A stretch of 64,000 nucleotides of DNA from Zygosaccharomyces rouxii (Eukaryota > Ascomycota > Saccharomycetes > Saccharomycetales > Saccharomycetaceae): positions 930,001 through 994,000 of the forward strand of contig NC_012993.1 in NCBI RefSeq assembly GCF_000026365.1. Reading direction: 5' to 3'. The notes below the pieces were generated by a model, which saw only the letters and a program-made list of their open reading frames with translations, did not search any database and was not told the DNA's origin. Below are positions 11,141-20,585 of this stretch, one piece after another; position 1 is the first letter of the stretch; the number at the start of each line of letters is the position of its first letter. The position numbers were made by a program, and so were the translations under genes.

Positions 11141-13336
11141 ATGCATACAGGAACTGCAAATCGTGCAGTGTCACCTCCACCACCACCTTTACTATCAACG
11201 CCAGTAGCGAGTACTCCAAGCAGAAGAGGTTCGTTTAAAATGGACGAAGAAAATAGGAGACTAAATATTAATTCCAATACCCTGCCGATTAGACCAAGTT
11301 TATCCAATAAAGCACATTCATATACTTCAGTTCCCAAAGGCTCGGACTCAAATCAGAATAGGGATTTTAAAAATCATCGAGATTCATTTCTGGCCAATAG
11401 AAATCATTTCACTGGGAAAGTGTTTGGGGTATCGTTATCAGAGTCTTTGGGCATCGCGAGTGCAGAGGTCATAGTTCAGAGTGAACTCGTATCATTTGGT
11501 AGAATTCCTATTGTCGTTGCTAAATGTGGTGCTTATCTAAAGGCCCATGGGTTAGAAACGTCAGGAATTTTCCGTATTGCAGGTAATGGTAAAAGGATTA
11601 AGGAGTTACAGTATATTTTTTCCAGTCCGCCAGATTATGGTTCTAAGTTTACCAATTGGGATGGATTTACTGTCCATGATATTGCATCATTATTAAGAAG
11701 ATTTCTGAACAATTTAGAAGAACCTTTGATTCCATTAGAACTTTACGAAGATTTTAGGGCTCCACTAAAGGATAGACCTCGCATCTTAAGATACATGGCT
11801 AATAGGGCTGCAGTCAGAAGTACATCACAATTGCACCAATCGCAGTCAAATACGCAGTCCCAACACCAGACACAGGTTCCACATCCCGGTCCAAAACCGT
11901 TGGCTCGAAATAACCATGAAAATAGTGGTAATGAGGAAGATAGAGAAAATGATGGTGATGGTGAACAAGATGAAGAAGCAAATTCTGCAGAGGCTGAGGA
12001 ACGAAAAAAGAAGAAATTACGTCATAAAAGGCGTTTAATTAGAGATGTCAGGTCTGCAATTAAAGATTACGAGCGACTCTTTTCTGATATCTCCAACGAT
12101 GCCAAACAGCTAACAATCTATCTTTTGGATCTTTTGAGTCTTTTCTCAAGACAATCACAATTTAATTTAATGACTGCTAGGAATTTAGCTACGATTTTCC
12201 AACCGTCGATTTTATCTCATCCACGGCACGATATGGATCCAAAGGAATATGAACTATCAAGAATTGTGACAGAATTTCTAATCGAATATTCTTACGACTT
12301 ACTGCCGCATTTATTAAAGATGGCTAAAAAAGAACAAAAGGAGAAGCAAAGACAAAATATTAGTTTAATGATACCCAAGCCTCAAAAACTCGTGGTTACC
12401 GATGAAGAAAACAATAGTGTTACACAGCAAATTACTCCAGTGACGGCAGACAGTCAAAGTAATAAATACATTAATACTCCTAATAGTGATACTAATAATG
12501 ATCCTGATTTTAATCCTAATGATACTAATATTAATAATGCTGATAACGATAATTATATTAACAATACTAATAGTAATGAAAATGATGATGTGATGGGAAG
12601 TGCGGGTGGTAGCTTCAGAGTGCGTCCAGATTCTCCAGGATTTTCATTCAACCCTACAAACCCAATTCCGTCCAGAGCAACGTCACCAATTAGTCCACAC
12701 CCAAGGAATTCAATTCAAATACCGAAAAGGCCAAGACCTCACTCTAGATCAATTGGATCTGCTCCTGTTCCACCAGATGTTATCGCTAGTAATGGAAGAA
12801 GGTCGCGGTTGTTCCCATTATGGCCAAGACCAGGTATTCTCAGTGACAGCGGTGATTTGACAACTACAGAAGATGAAGGCGATGAATGCTGGGGTGTTGA
12901 CGATGAGAATAGGGACGGATTTCATTCTCCAATTAGTATTAATTCCAGCTCAAGACCAAACCTTCTATCAATACCGAAATTTAACCGAAGCTTTAGTGGG
13001 AATAGTACAACTTCTTCGTTTAACAAGAGGCCTATGTCCTTGGTTTTCCAAGATAGTAGAAATAACAATTCAATCGACGAATTGGAAGAAGCTACGTACT
13101 CACCGCAATCTCCTACAAGCCAAAATTTTAGGAATTTTTCAGGCAGTAGTGGCGGTAATGCCGGTAGTGGTGGTGGAAGCGGCAATGAGAACCAGTTCTT
13201 TTTACAACAGGCAAAAAACGCTTCCAGAGAAAGTATTGACGATGGTAGCGACGAGCGAAATTCAAATTCGCGTAGCAAAAGAGTATCATGGTTTCAGAAA
13301 TTTAAAAGTCGTTCTAGGTCAGGTACTATCTCATGA
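11141..13336 (+). CDS. SAC7: Rho GTPase-activating protein of the Sac7/Bag7 family
   Basis: RhoGAP expected to stimulate GTP hydrolysis by Rho1 and so restrain cell-wall integrity signalling and actin organisation. The 731 aa protein has a disordered N-terminus, then the RhoGAP domain starting [10 protein letters not shown] near residue 95 with the arginine-finger segment GIFRIAGNG (R145). The domain is split by an acidic/basic low-complexity insert of about 70 residues (about 225-295) and resumes with [18 protein letters not shown] and [14 protein letters not shown]. The C-terminus is Asn/Ser/Pro-rich. S. cerevisiae keeps two duplicates, SAC7 (654 aa) and BAG7 (409 aa); this single gene is the pre-duplication counterpart. 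The ATG at 11141 is used; a later in-frame ATG near 11240 could also serve. Confident for family, less for exact start. Confidence 0.92.
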   Translation: MHTGTANRAVSPPPPPLLSTPVASTPSRRGSFKMDEENRRLNINSNTLPIRPSLSNKAHSYTSVPKGSDSNQNRDFKNHRDSFLANRNHFTGKVFGVSLSESLGIASAEVIVQSELVSFGRIPIVVAKCGAYLKAHGLETSGIFRIAGNGKRIKELQYIFSSPPDYGSKFTNWDGFTVHDIASLLRRFLNNLEEPLIPLELYEDFRAPLKDRPRILRYMANRAAVRSTSQLHQSQSNTQSQHQTQVPHPGPKPLARNNHENSGNEEDRENDGDGEQDEEANSAEAEERKKKKLRHKRRLIRDVRSAIKDYERLFSDISNDAKQLTIYLLDLLSLFSRQSQFNLMTARNLATIFQPSILSHPRHDMDPKEYELSRIVTEFLIEYSYDLLPHLLKMAKKEQKEKQRQNISLMIPKPQKLVVTDEENNSVTQQITPVTADSQSNKYINTPNSDTNNDPDFNPNDTNINNADNDNYINNTNSNENDDVMGSAGGSFRVRPDSPGFSFNPTNPIPSRATSPISPHPRNSIQIPKRPRPHSRSIGSAPVPPDVIASNGRRSRLFPLWPRPGILSDSGDLTTTEDEGDECWGVDDENRDGFHSPISINSSSRPNLLSIPKFNRSFSGNSTTSSFNKRPMSLVFQDSRNNNSIDELEEATYSPQSPTSQNFRNFSGSSGGNAGSGGGSGNENQFFLQQAKNASRESIDDGSDERNSNSRSKRVSWFQKFKSRSRSGTIS

Positions 13337-13549
13337 TTTATCAATATCCTTTTTTTTTCTCTTCTTTCTTTTTGACGATTCGTCTAAGTTATTTTCGTTC
13401 ACTCGAGGTCAACCAGTGCTTCCTACTTGACCCCTTTTTACTATTAGTGTTTTACTTACTTCTTTTTTTTTCTCGTTAACACTATCTTATTGTTAGTCTT
13501 AAGTTATTATTTTTCGTTATGATGCTACGATGTATAGAAAATTAAAAAG

Positions 13550-15451
13550 TCAATCCAACTCGATGACGCCGTTCTCGTCGTTGTGGTTTTTCGACGTTTT
13601 AGCCCTTTTACTATCATTTTCCGTCTGATCAGGAGATCTAGGCCTCTTGGTAGTTGTGCCATCCTTTTCATCTTTACCTTCATCCTCATCCAGTATTACA
13701 ATACCATTTTTATCTTCTTCCTTTTCTGGAGATTCTTCCGTGGAGGTCTCTTTCCCTTCGTCCTCTTCCTCTTGTTTGGGAGGCGTGAATAGTGGGATTT
13801 CCAGTGCAGGCAATTCAATTTCTGAATTAATAGCACTTTCCTCCACCACATCCAAATATATTTCTAAGGGCTTCCTGTACATCTCGCTTTCATCGCCCTC
13901 TTCGTCAGAGAAAAGTATCACTGAACCATCGTGTAATTTGGCTTGGGATAATGTACGATCCAGTAAATCCTCAAAATCAAAATCGACTAAAAGACGTTGA
14001 TCGCTAGTGTCAATCAATGAAGTTTCACTTGGATAATTGTATTTTTTCTTGAGTAAATCGATAAGTTGAGACAAAGTCAATTTCTCCAACCCTTTTTCAG
14101 TAATTTTAACCACACCACGGGCTACTTTAGCACATACTGCACAGTTACAGTTAGGCGGAGCCAATTTTGGATTTGATAAATAGCGGTCCTTTGATAAGTT
14201 ACTAGCTCTTGCCGTGAAAGCCATGTTTACATCCAACCCTGAATTTGTCTTGGCATATGGAAGGAAATTCAAGAGCCTTAAAGCAGTCAGTGTAGATAAT
14301 CCCGCTACAATGGCGTTAGTAGTTGCAATTGCAGGGATAATATTACCAGCGATTTGCTTTATGTCGAAGACCGTTTTGATCGGAATGCCAAAGATGTGCG
14401 ATCTGATGTTAGCGGCGGTGGCTACAAATACAAGCGTATCTTGGTCGTCTTTGTCAAATTCGATATTGTAATCCTCCTCAACAATCCTATCCATTAGCTT
14501 CTCGGTCACATTGATAAATTGGCTGATTTGTTCCTCCAGGCTCCAAATTGCATTTAAATCTGTAGAATCATGACCATCCTTAGCACTATCTATTAAATCA
14601 TCGGTTAATGGAGTAGGTTTAGCTCTCGATTTCCATAAATTATCCAATTGTAACAGTTTTTCGATATCTTTAACAAATAATTTCTTTAGGATGTCGGTGA
14701 TATGGACCTTGTCTTGATGATGAACAATTTGCTGTAAATCATGTAATTCATTAGTTTCTTGCTTGATTCTTTCAATTTCTTCCTTGTCATCAGTCCCCCA
14801 ATCGTTACCATCGCTATCTCCAGTAGTTGATGATTGGTCAGATGTGAATAATTGGTTAAAGAGGAAATTTTTCGCCCAGACTATGCAGTGGATTGGTTGT
14901 GATGGGGTTGATCTAATAGTACACACGGGAAAAGTCTTGGGAGTCTCCTTCTTTGTGCAGTCAAAACATTCGGTATTACCTGGTAAAATAGGCTGGATAT
15001 AACCGTCAAATCCTGACGTACCAGATTCAATCAACGGTTTCTTTAAAAATTGTGAAATTTTATTCACATACCGTCTTGCAGCTAAATTGTCTAACCCATT
15101 GAGAAAAATATCAAATTGATCAAACCAATGTAGTGGGAATTGGTTTGTATCCATAACGTTGCCCTGATATGGTACCAGTTTGGAGTTGCTGAAATGTTGA
15201 ACGGCTTTAACAGCTGTTGTAGATTTTGGTTGTTTAATGTCCTTTTGTCTGAATAAAAACTGACGATTTAGATTGGATAAGTCGATGGTATCAAGATCTA
15301 CAATGTGAATTTCACCGAATCCCATTAAGATACAGTCTTTTAACAGTTCTGATCCAATTCCACCGGCACCAACAATCAAACACTTAAACTGCTGAAGTTT
15401 AGCATAGTTTTCAGGACCAACGATACGTGTAATAGATGATTCTCTACCCAT
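13550..15451 (-). CDS. UBA2: Uba2, catalytic subunit of the SUMO-activating enzyme
   Basis: With Aos1 it adenylates Smt3 (SUMO), forms a thioester with it, and passes it to Ubc9. The 633 aa protein begins MGRESSITRIVG; the in-frame TTG ten codons upstream was rejected because the S. cerevisiae protein starts at the equivalent of MGRES. Visible elements are the nucleotide-binding GAGGIGSELL (28-33), VDLDTIDLSNLNRQFLFR, the catalytic cysteine region FPVCTIRSTP near residue 177, and zinc ligands CFDC and CNCAVC. A ubiquitin-like fold and an acidic tail ending VIELD follow. It converges with the RhoGAP gene across a 213-base pyrimidine-rich spacer. Confidence 0.98.
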   Translation of the reverse strand: MGRESSITRIVGPENYAKLQQFKCLIVGAGGIGSELLKDCILMGFGEIHIVDLDTIDLSNLNRQFLFRQKDIKQPKSTTAVKAVQHFSNSKLVPYQGNVMDTNQFPLHWFDQFDIFLNGLDNLAARRYVNKISQFLKKPLIESGTSGFDGYIQPILPGNTECFDCTKKETPKTFPVCTIRSTPSQPIHCIVWAKNFLFNQLFTSDQSSTTGDSDGNDWGTDDKEEIERIKQETNELHDLQQIVHHQDKVHITDILKKLFVKDIEKLLQLDNLWKSRAKPTPLTDDLIDSAKDGHDSTDLNAIWSLEEQISQFINVTEKLMDRIVEEDYNIEFDKDDQDTLVFVATAANIRSHIFGIPIKTVFDIKQIAGNIIPAIATTNAIVAGLSTLTALRLLNFLPYAKTNSGLDVNMAFTARASNLSKDRYLSNPKLAPPNCNCAVCAKVARGVVKITEKGLEKLTLSQLIDLLKKKYNYPSETSLIDTSDQRLLVDFDFEDLLDRTLSQAKLHDGSVILFSDEEGDESEMYRKPLEIYLDVVEESAINSEIELPALEIPLFTPPKQEEEDEGKETSTEESPEKEEDKNGIVILDEDEGKDEKDGTTTKRPRSPDQTENDSKRAKTSKNHNDENGVIELD

Positions 15452-15583
15452 AGCTCCGATAAATACGATAAGCTCTTGCAATGGGGGGGATTTGATAACA
15501 GTATTTCAAAGGGTTTCTTATTGGCGTCAATTACGTACATTTTTCTATTGATTGAAGAGTTGCAAATAACTGGCTATAGCACA

Positions 15584-15591
15584 TCACGTGA
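15584..15591. promoter_or_regulatory. TCACGTGA palindrome (candidate Cbf1 E-box), UBA2 promoter
   Basis: Perfect palindrome about 135 bases before the UBA2 ATG, matching RTCACRTG. The flanks are not the long AT-rich block of a centromere, so a promoter role is more likely. Confidence 0.5.
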
Positions 15592-15712
15592 TATGTTAGA
15601 GTTGTATAACGGTAATTAACGATGGATCGATTTAGTCTGGTGCAGGTGGCCGTAGCGTACAATAAGCTGCCTTATGTCCATGAATATATGCTAATGGATG
15701 AGATTGGTAAAG

Positions 15713-15720
15713 TCACGTGA
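15713..15720. promoter_or_regulatory. TCACGTGA palindrome, second copy upstream of UBA2
   Basis: A second perfect palindrome, about 129 bases from the first. Paired sites strengthen the case for a bHLH factor such as Cbf1 acting here, but the target could be UBA2 or nothing. Confidence 0.45.
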
Positions 15721-15842
15721 CTTGAACTCTATGAGAATTTGGATTAGCCGCCGTGAGAACAGTGTAGGTAAGCATGCTCTAGTGGTGTAACCCTCAGTTT
15801 TCTGTTTTTGTATTGCTACGCAATACAAAAACAAAAAAGAAA

Positions 15843-15913
15843 TGCGCAAACCCGGAATCGAACCAGGGGCTCATCGATGGCAACGATGAATTTTACCACT
15901 AAACCATTTGCGC
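15843..15913 (-). tRNA. tRNA-Gly (anticodon GCC), copy 1
   Basis: A 71-base cloverleaf without intron. The acceptor strands GCGCAAA and TTTGCGC pair perfectly, with discriminator A. The anticodon stem CATCG/CGATG encloses the loop TTGCCAT, anticodon GCC. The T-arm carries GGTTCGATTCC (B box) and the D-arm region TGGTTTAGTGG (A box). It closely matches S. cerevisiae tRNA-Gly(GCC). It differs from the other two copies at the last acceptor pair, A-U instead of G-C, a compensated change. A Pol III terminator (T-run on the minus strand) follows within about 10-15 bases. Confidence 0.97.
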
Positions 15914-16161
15914 ATACAAACTTGATATTCGAAAAGGTACAATGAGGGGTAGTGACTACAGTGTACTTATTTTGCATCTCACATGACGAGCGGATTGTGA
16001 CCAATATCTTGGAGAATAGCTTTAGAAACCTGAAGTACTGTATTCGCAAGTAATATAAAGTATTAAAATCCCACGAGCTTGTGCAATTGGGTCGTTATTT
16101 TCCTCAATTGTATATGTACGCGGTGAGTCGTGCCAGCGGCCAAAAAAATAAACTTCTTTTC
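15914..16161. other. Spacer between two tRNA-Gly genes
   Basis: About 250 bases with no gene and no LTR-like sequence. The 3' end has the A-rich stretch (around 16142-16149) that terminates the second minus-strand tRNA. Confidence 0.5.
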
Positions 16162-16232
16162 TGCGCAAGCCCGGAATCGAACCAGGGGCTCATCGATGGC
16201 AACGATGAATTTTACCACTAAACCACTTGCGC
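16162..16232 (-). tRNA. tRNA-Gly (anticodon GCC), copy 2
   Basis: A 71-base intronless tRNA with acceptor GCGCAAG/CTTGCGC, discriminator A, anticodon stem CATCG/CGATG and anticodon GCC. It is identical to copy 3 across the whole molecule as read and differs from copy 1 only by the paired change at acceptor position 7 and its partner. It lies in the same direction as copy 1, 248 bases away. Confidence 0.97.
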
Positions 16233-16651
16233 ATTCAAAATTGAATGAAGGCTTCTTGGTCCGGAGCGCACTCGATTTACCGTCGTTTTCGACTGGTCCG
16301 TTCTCGGCTCCGTCACTTTCCATGTCTCGGCTCCGATGAAAAAAAAGGTAGAATGTTGAAACGCTAAATTCAATGTAGAAAGACCAAACAACCTTCCGTA
16401 TATTTAACCGTAGTTTAACCTATACGTTAGATCGTTTAATAAATAGCTGGAATTTATCACCTTTACTATTATTATTTATTTCATTTTAGTTTAGTTTAAT
16501 TCTTCTTTTTTTTTTTTTCCCTCTGCTTTTTTTCTCTCTCTTTATTATTATTGCAAAAATTTTGACAAACTTTTTATCCTTATCGATTAATTGGTCCTTT
16601 TAACATCTTCTCATCACATTTTTGTATTTAAGAACAGAAATAATTAGAGAA
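16233..16651. promoter_or_regulatory. IDH2 promoter region
   Basis: About 420 bases contain a T-run near 16506-16519 and a candidate Hap2/3/4/5 CCAAT site (TAATTGGT, i.e. ACCAATTA on the minus strand) at 16588-16595, 57 bases before the IDH2 ATG. The Hap complex is the known activator of TCA-cycle genes in S. cerevisiae; here it is inferred from the motif. Confidence 0.5.
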
Positions 16652-17758
16652 ATGTTTAAGTCACAAGTTTGCAGACGTGCTGTCGCTAGAATGTTTTCCT
16701 CTAAGCAGCCCTCTATTGGTAAATTCACCGGTAAGCCAGACCCAAAAACCGGTAACTACAAAGTTTCCTTCATCGAAGGTGATGGTATCGGCCCAGAAAT
16801 TTCCAAGTCTGTTAAGGACATCTTTGCAGCTGCTAAAGTTCCAGTTGATTTCGAGTCTGTCGTAGTTAAACCTATTCTAGTCAATGGTGTTACTTCCATT
16901 CCCGAAGAAGCTCAAAAATCTATTAATACCAATTTAGTCGCATTGAAAGGACCATTGGCCACTCCTGTTGGTAAGGGTCACAGATCAATGAACTTGACAT
17001 TGAGAAAAACTTTTGGTCTTTTCGCTAACCTACGTCCTGCTAAATCCGTGGAAGGTTTCAAGACAATCTATGACAACGTCAACTTGGTTTTGATCAGAGA
17101 AAACACCGAAGGTGAATACGCTGGTATTGAACACGCTATTGTTCCAGGTGTCGTTCAATCTATCAAATTGATCACTAGAGAAGCTTCTGAAAGAGTTATC
17201 AGATTTGCCTACGAGTACGCAAGAGCTGCTGAAAGACCAAGATTGATCGTTGTCCACAAATCAACTATCCAAAGATTGTCTGATGGTCTTTTCGTCGACG
17301 TTGCAAAGGAACTACAATCTGAATTCCCAGATATCAAATTGGAAACCGAATTGATTGACAATGCAGTTTTGAACACCGTTACCGATCCAACTAAATACTC
17401 CGACGCTGTTTCCGTTTGCCCTAACTTGTACGGTGATATCTTGAGTGATATGAACTCTGGTTTGAGTGCGGGCTCTCTAGGTTTGACTCCATCTGGTAAC
17501 ATCGGTCACAAGGTTTCCATTTTTGAAGCTGTCCACGGTTCTGCTCCTGATATCGCTGGTAAGGACAAGGCAAACCCAACCGCATTGTTGTTATCCTCCG
17601 TGATGATGTTGCACCACATGGGCTTGCACGAACATGCCTCTCAAATTGAAAAGGCCGTTTTGACCACTATTGCTGCTGGTCCTGAAAGCAGAACCGGTGA
17701 CTTGAAGGGTAGCGCCTCCACTTCTTCATTCACTGAAGCTGTTATTAAGAAATTGTAA
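16652..17758 (+). CDS. IDH2: NAD-dependent isocitrate dehydrogenase subunit 2, mitochondrial
   Basis: Catalytic subunit of the Idh1/Idh2 octamer that oxidises isocitrate to 2-oxoglutarate in the mitochondrial matrix. The 368 aa protein (369 in S. cerevisiae) has a basic, Arg-rich presequence ([17 protein letters not shown]), then [13 protein letters not shown], the substrate-binding segment [23 protein letters not shown], and the NLYGDILSD metal-binding aspartates. A TTG lies ten codons upstream in frame; the ATG at 16652 is chosen because it gives a normal presequence and length. Codon bias is high. Confidence 0.98.
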   Translation: MFKSQVCRRAVARMFSSKQPSIGKFTGKPDPKTGNYKVSFIEGDGIGPEISKSVKDIFAAAKVPVDFESVVVKPILVNGVTSIPEEAQKSINTNLVALKGPLATPVGKGHRSMNLTLRKTFGLFANLRPAKSVEGFKTIYDNVNLVLIRENTEGEYAGIEHAIVPGVVQSIKLITREASERVIRFAYEYARAAERPRLIVVHKSTIQRLSDGLFVDVAKELQSEFPDIKLETELIDNAVLNTVTDPTKYSDAVSVCPNLYGDILSDMNSGLSAGSLGLTPSGNIGHKVSIFEAVHGSAPDIAGKDKANPTALLLSSVMMLHHMGLHEHASQIEKAVLTTIAAGPESRTGDLKGSASTSSFTEAVIKKL

Positions 17759-18060
17759 TTCAAGAGTTATTGAAGATTACTATTCCATTCTATTTAGATG
17801 ATTCCTTATACATTCATTCGTATGTACATAAAAAGAAAAACAACAAGAGATGAGTAAATGAGACATTTGCATTCCTCGAGCGAATAGATCTACATTCTTG
17901 TTACTTACAGTGTACTTGGTATTCGACTTTTTTTCCGTCGCGCAGTGTGCGGAAGTTTTAATGTAGATCTTCCATCCAAGAAGCCAGGAACTTTTGAGGT
18001 TTGAATGCTATAAAGAATAACATATTTTACTTGCTATACATGAGGGTACGGGATACTAAG
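17759..18060. other. Spacer between IDH2 and the C2-like gene
   Basis: 302 bases. They include the IDH2 3' end and the promoter of the downstream gene. A weakly contexted ATG at 18040 is in frame with the chosen start at 18061. No recognised site. Confidence 0.5.
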
Positions 18061-18693
18061 ATGTCATTGGATTTTGATCCCTCCATCCCCAATACGGACA
18101 CTGCTGTTGTTCAAGTGCTCGACCCAGAATCACTACGTCCCGTCAATGCTGGAACTGCAGTTTCAAATAGAACACAAGCTGTACTACGGAGAAGTCGTGA
18201 TGAAAGCGTTAATGCTGAATTGAATCTTCATCCTGGTACTAATTATACAGGTCGGTTAACTTTTGTTTCAGGTGAAAAATTGGGCCGTAAAGCTAGGTTG
18301 CACGTTTCACTAGCATGCAACGGTAAGATCAAAGTTCTACACAGGACAAAGGCTATGCAATGTGATAAGAAGGGTATTGCCTATTACGAGGAAACTTTTG
18401 GATTTCAAGCTCCGCCTGAAGCAAGCTTAATCTTTGGTGGAACATCATACCATTTAATGCGAAGAGACGAGCATTTGGGAATCGCGCAAATTCCCTTGGA
18501 CGATCCATCTGTTAATAGAGGTAAACTAATCAGTACCAATCTGGATAAAGGCATAGTTAATTTTAGACTCAATTATCCGGTTGCCGAAGTGGAAGAAGAA
18601 CCCGAGGCACAACACTTTCTCTCTGATTACCGGTATCCTGATGATGAATCGCAATACGAGGAAAAAATGTACGGAAAAAATGTAGTTGTATGA
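18061..18693 (+). CDS. Unrecognised protein with C2-like middle region
   Basis: A 210 aa protein I do not recognise. The N-terminal 55 residues are polar. Residues about 60-175 read like a single C2-type beta sandwich: alternating strands such as ARLHVSLACNGKIKVLHRTKAM, then EETFGFQAP, LIFGGTSYHLMRRDEHLGIAQIPLDD and GIVNFRLNYPV. The tail is acidic (EVEEEPEAQ) and rich in Tyr/Asp. No signal peptide or membrane segment is seen. ATG at 18061 is preferred because AAG precedes it; an in-frame ATG at 18040 has a poor context and would add seven residues. It sits between IDH2 and RUP1, where S. cerevisiae has SIA1 (on the other strand), so it is not SIA1 or YDR391C by orientation or content. The C2 reading is inference from pattern, not a domain hit. 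Coding status is supported by length and yeast-like codon use. Confidence 0.75.
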   Translation: MSLDFDPSIPNTDTAVVQVLDPESLRPVNAGTAVSNRTQAVLRRSRDESVNAELNLHPGTNYTGRLTFVSGEKLGRKARLHVSLACNGKIKVLHRTKAMQCDKKGIAYYEETFGFQAPPEASLIFGGTSYHLMRRDEHLGIAQIPLDDPSVNRGKLISTNLDKGIVNFRLNYPVAEVEEEPEAQHFLSDYRYPDDESQYEEKMYGKNVVV

Positions 18694-18941
18694 TCTAATG
18701 AGCGCTCAATGTAATGATTTTGCAGTTGGAAGACGTTCGACCAGCTCATAGCAGAGCTTGATCTTTGATCGTGACTCATGCAAAGTAACGAGACTTTAAC
18801 TCGGCGGCACAGCGTAAGCACTTGCGGCCCCGACAAAGCCTGGTAAAGTTGTTCCATCAACTGTAATTACGCAAGCACTACCCTTTCACAGGATTACATG
18901 CCAAACCCGGCTTAAATTGATCATCTCTCATCCATTTATAC

Positions 18942-20585
18942 TTATTCTTTATTTAGTTCCTCTTGATCGATGCGTAAAAAGTTGGTGATGCCCTCGTTAG
19001 ATTCGAGGCTTTTAGAAACAATAGTATCCACTGAAACATGTGAACTTTTGACGTACAACAGCATTAGTGGTGTCTTGGAGGGGAACGTTGTATGTTGACG
19101 AATGGTGGCCTGTACTTGACTTGGAGCACAATCTGAAATCCTTATCATGTTTGAATCTGTACGAATCATTTTCCACTGGCCTGAGCGAGATCTCTGTAAG
19201 TAATGACCAGGTGAAAGAACTACCATTGCCAACAGGTATGGTTCATCAATTAAACCCCTCTCCATAGCTTCATTGATCAGATATGTAGGATGTGAAAGAT
19301 TCCATTCTCCATGTAACTTCTGTGACAGTTCCTTGTATTCATTCTTTCGTTGAGTCTTATGGTCAGCAATAGAATTCTTTAACGATTCCAGTTTATCGAT
19401 AATTTCCTTCGATTGATTATCACGCTGTAGATAGTCTAGAGTGCTGTTGATAAATTTCAAAGTATCCTTACCTTGATAACTCTTTAAACCGTTCATTTCC
19501 GCTAAAACTTGTCTTGATCTCTCCTGAGCCGCTTTGCGTTGTTGTTGTAAGGGGCGCACTATCGCATCTTTGACACTTTTAGTGTATAGTTGTGGGTAAA
19601 ATTCTAGCGGTACATCTACACCTCTATTAGAGGTTACTTCGGTATCTGCATCCATTTCATCAAACACAATCGTTAGAACAGGTGCTAAATCCAAAAGCGA
19701 ATTCCCACTTTCTTCACCTTCTTCTAATTCCGGGTATAGTAATGCATTAAACATAGCGTAAAGGCTTGATTCATATTCTTCTGGCATAAACTGTAACACT
19801 GATAGTAGAGATTTACATTCTGATGATAATGCTGACGAGACGAAAAGCGATCTAATTTGGTCCTCCGCATAGCAACCACATTCCTCCAGAGCATGAATTA
19901 GCGATCTAATAAATGAAGGCAAAACTTCGTGTAAGTGTTCAGCTTCGGCCAGTTTTCTTTTCAAGGGCGCATCTAGTACAGCGGCAAATAATTTAGCGGA
20001 TACGTAACAACGATCAGAGAAAGACGCATTCACAACACTGCACAATCTTTGTAGCTGTTGGATAAAAGAAGTCGATGGATCCGAGGAGCCCTGTGCCCAT
20101 TTAGGATTGTACATCAAATCACCTAATTCGGGTTTCGCCATTAAATGTGGTAAATACTGACACATCGAAAGCGAAAAAAGTGCAAAATAATTTTCAAATA
20201 AAGAGTGTGGTAACGGTATTACAACAGTTGGATCGGTGACCAGAGATTTCTTTGGCGACTGGATTTCTATTTCTACACCTTCACTCATTCCTGAAAAACC
20301 AGGTGAATCCCTTGGAGGTAGTGGTGGAGAGAGCTCACGTTCACTCGATGAACTATCATCATCCTCGTCATCATCTATTTGATTCGTCATGACTCCACTT
20401 AGAGAGCCTGGTGCAAACCCCGGCATGGGGGCACTCTGAGGTTGATTTACGGGCTGATCATCTGACACTTCACCACTAAAGATATAGTTCACGGCAGCTT
20501 CGAGATTACCATGAGTTTGTTGTAAAGCTCTTTGAGCAACTTCAGGGGTGATCCCCATTTCAATCAACGATTGTTGAGCATTCAT
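18942..20585 (-). CDS. RUP1: Rup1, UBA-domain partner of Ubp2-Rsp5
   Basis: In S. cerevisiae Rup1 bridges the deubiquitinase Ubp2 to the ubiquitin ligase Rsp5. The 547 aa protein starts MNAQQSLIEMGITPEVAQRA, a UBA domain at residues 1-42 with the diagnostic MGI and GNLEAAVNYIF; the in-frame TTG eight codons upstream was rejected. A disordered acidic/Ser/Pro stretch (about 45-120) is followed by a largely helical region with a coiled-coil-like segment near 340-430. No PPxY motif is visible. S. cerevisiae Rup1 is longer (671 aa), so the linker is shorter here. Synteny (IDH2-RUP1-SFL1) supports the call. Confidence 0.92.
   Translation of the reverse strand: MNAQQSLIEMGITPEVAQRALQQTHGNLEAAVNYIFSGEVSDDQPVNQPQSAPMPGFAPGSLSGVMTNQIDDDEDDDSSSSERELSPPLPPRDSPGFSGMSEGVEIEIQSPKKSLVTDPTVVIPLPHSLFENYFALFSLSMCQYLPHLMAKPELGDLMYNPKWAQGSSDPSTSFIQQLQRLCSVVNASFSDRCYVSAKLFAAVLDAPLKRKLAEAEHLHEVLPSFIRSLIHALEECGCYAEDQIRSLFVSSALSSECKSLLSVLQFMPEEYESSLYAMFNALLYPELEEGEESGNSLLDLAPVLTIVFDEMDADTEVTSNRGVDVPLEFYPQLYTKSVKDAIVRPLQQQRKAAQERSRQVLAEMNGLKSYQGKDTLKFINSTLDYLQRDNQSKEIIDKLESLKNSIADHKTQRKNEYKELSQKLHGEWNLSHPTYLINEAMERGLIDEPYLLAMVVLSPGHYLQRSRSGQWKMIRTDSNMIRISDCAPSQVQATIRQHTTFPSKTPLMLLYVKSSHVSVDTIVSKSLESNEGITNFLRIDQEELNKE

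Larger units (their letters stand above)
15452..15842. other. UBA2 upstream region
   Basis: About 390 bases hold two TCACGTGA palindromes (15584-15591 and 15713-15720) and a near-match to the Ume6 URS1 site (TAGCCGCCG, 15745-15753). A 32-codon ORF at 15622-15720 on the plus strand is not recognised. The A-rich stretch 15826-15838 is the Pol III terminator of the following minus-strand tRNA. Confidence 0.55.

Noticed and set aside
11026..11337. Minus-strand 103-codon ORF over the RhoGAP leader
   Set aside because: It overlaps the start of the conserved gene, is low in complexity and resembles nothing known.
15452..15481. Upstream TTG start and ten extra residues of Uba2
   Set aside because: The protein family begins at the equivalent of MGRES; TTG is not an accepted nuclear start here.
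15584..15720. TCACGTGA palindromes as centromere CDEI
   Set aside because: No AT-rich CDEII block or CDEIII motif follows on either side, and the region is not unusually AT-rich.
15914..16161. Ty or LTR remnants beside the tRNA genes
   Set aside because: I looked for TGTTG-type LTR ends and target-site repeats near all three tRNAs and found none.
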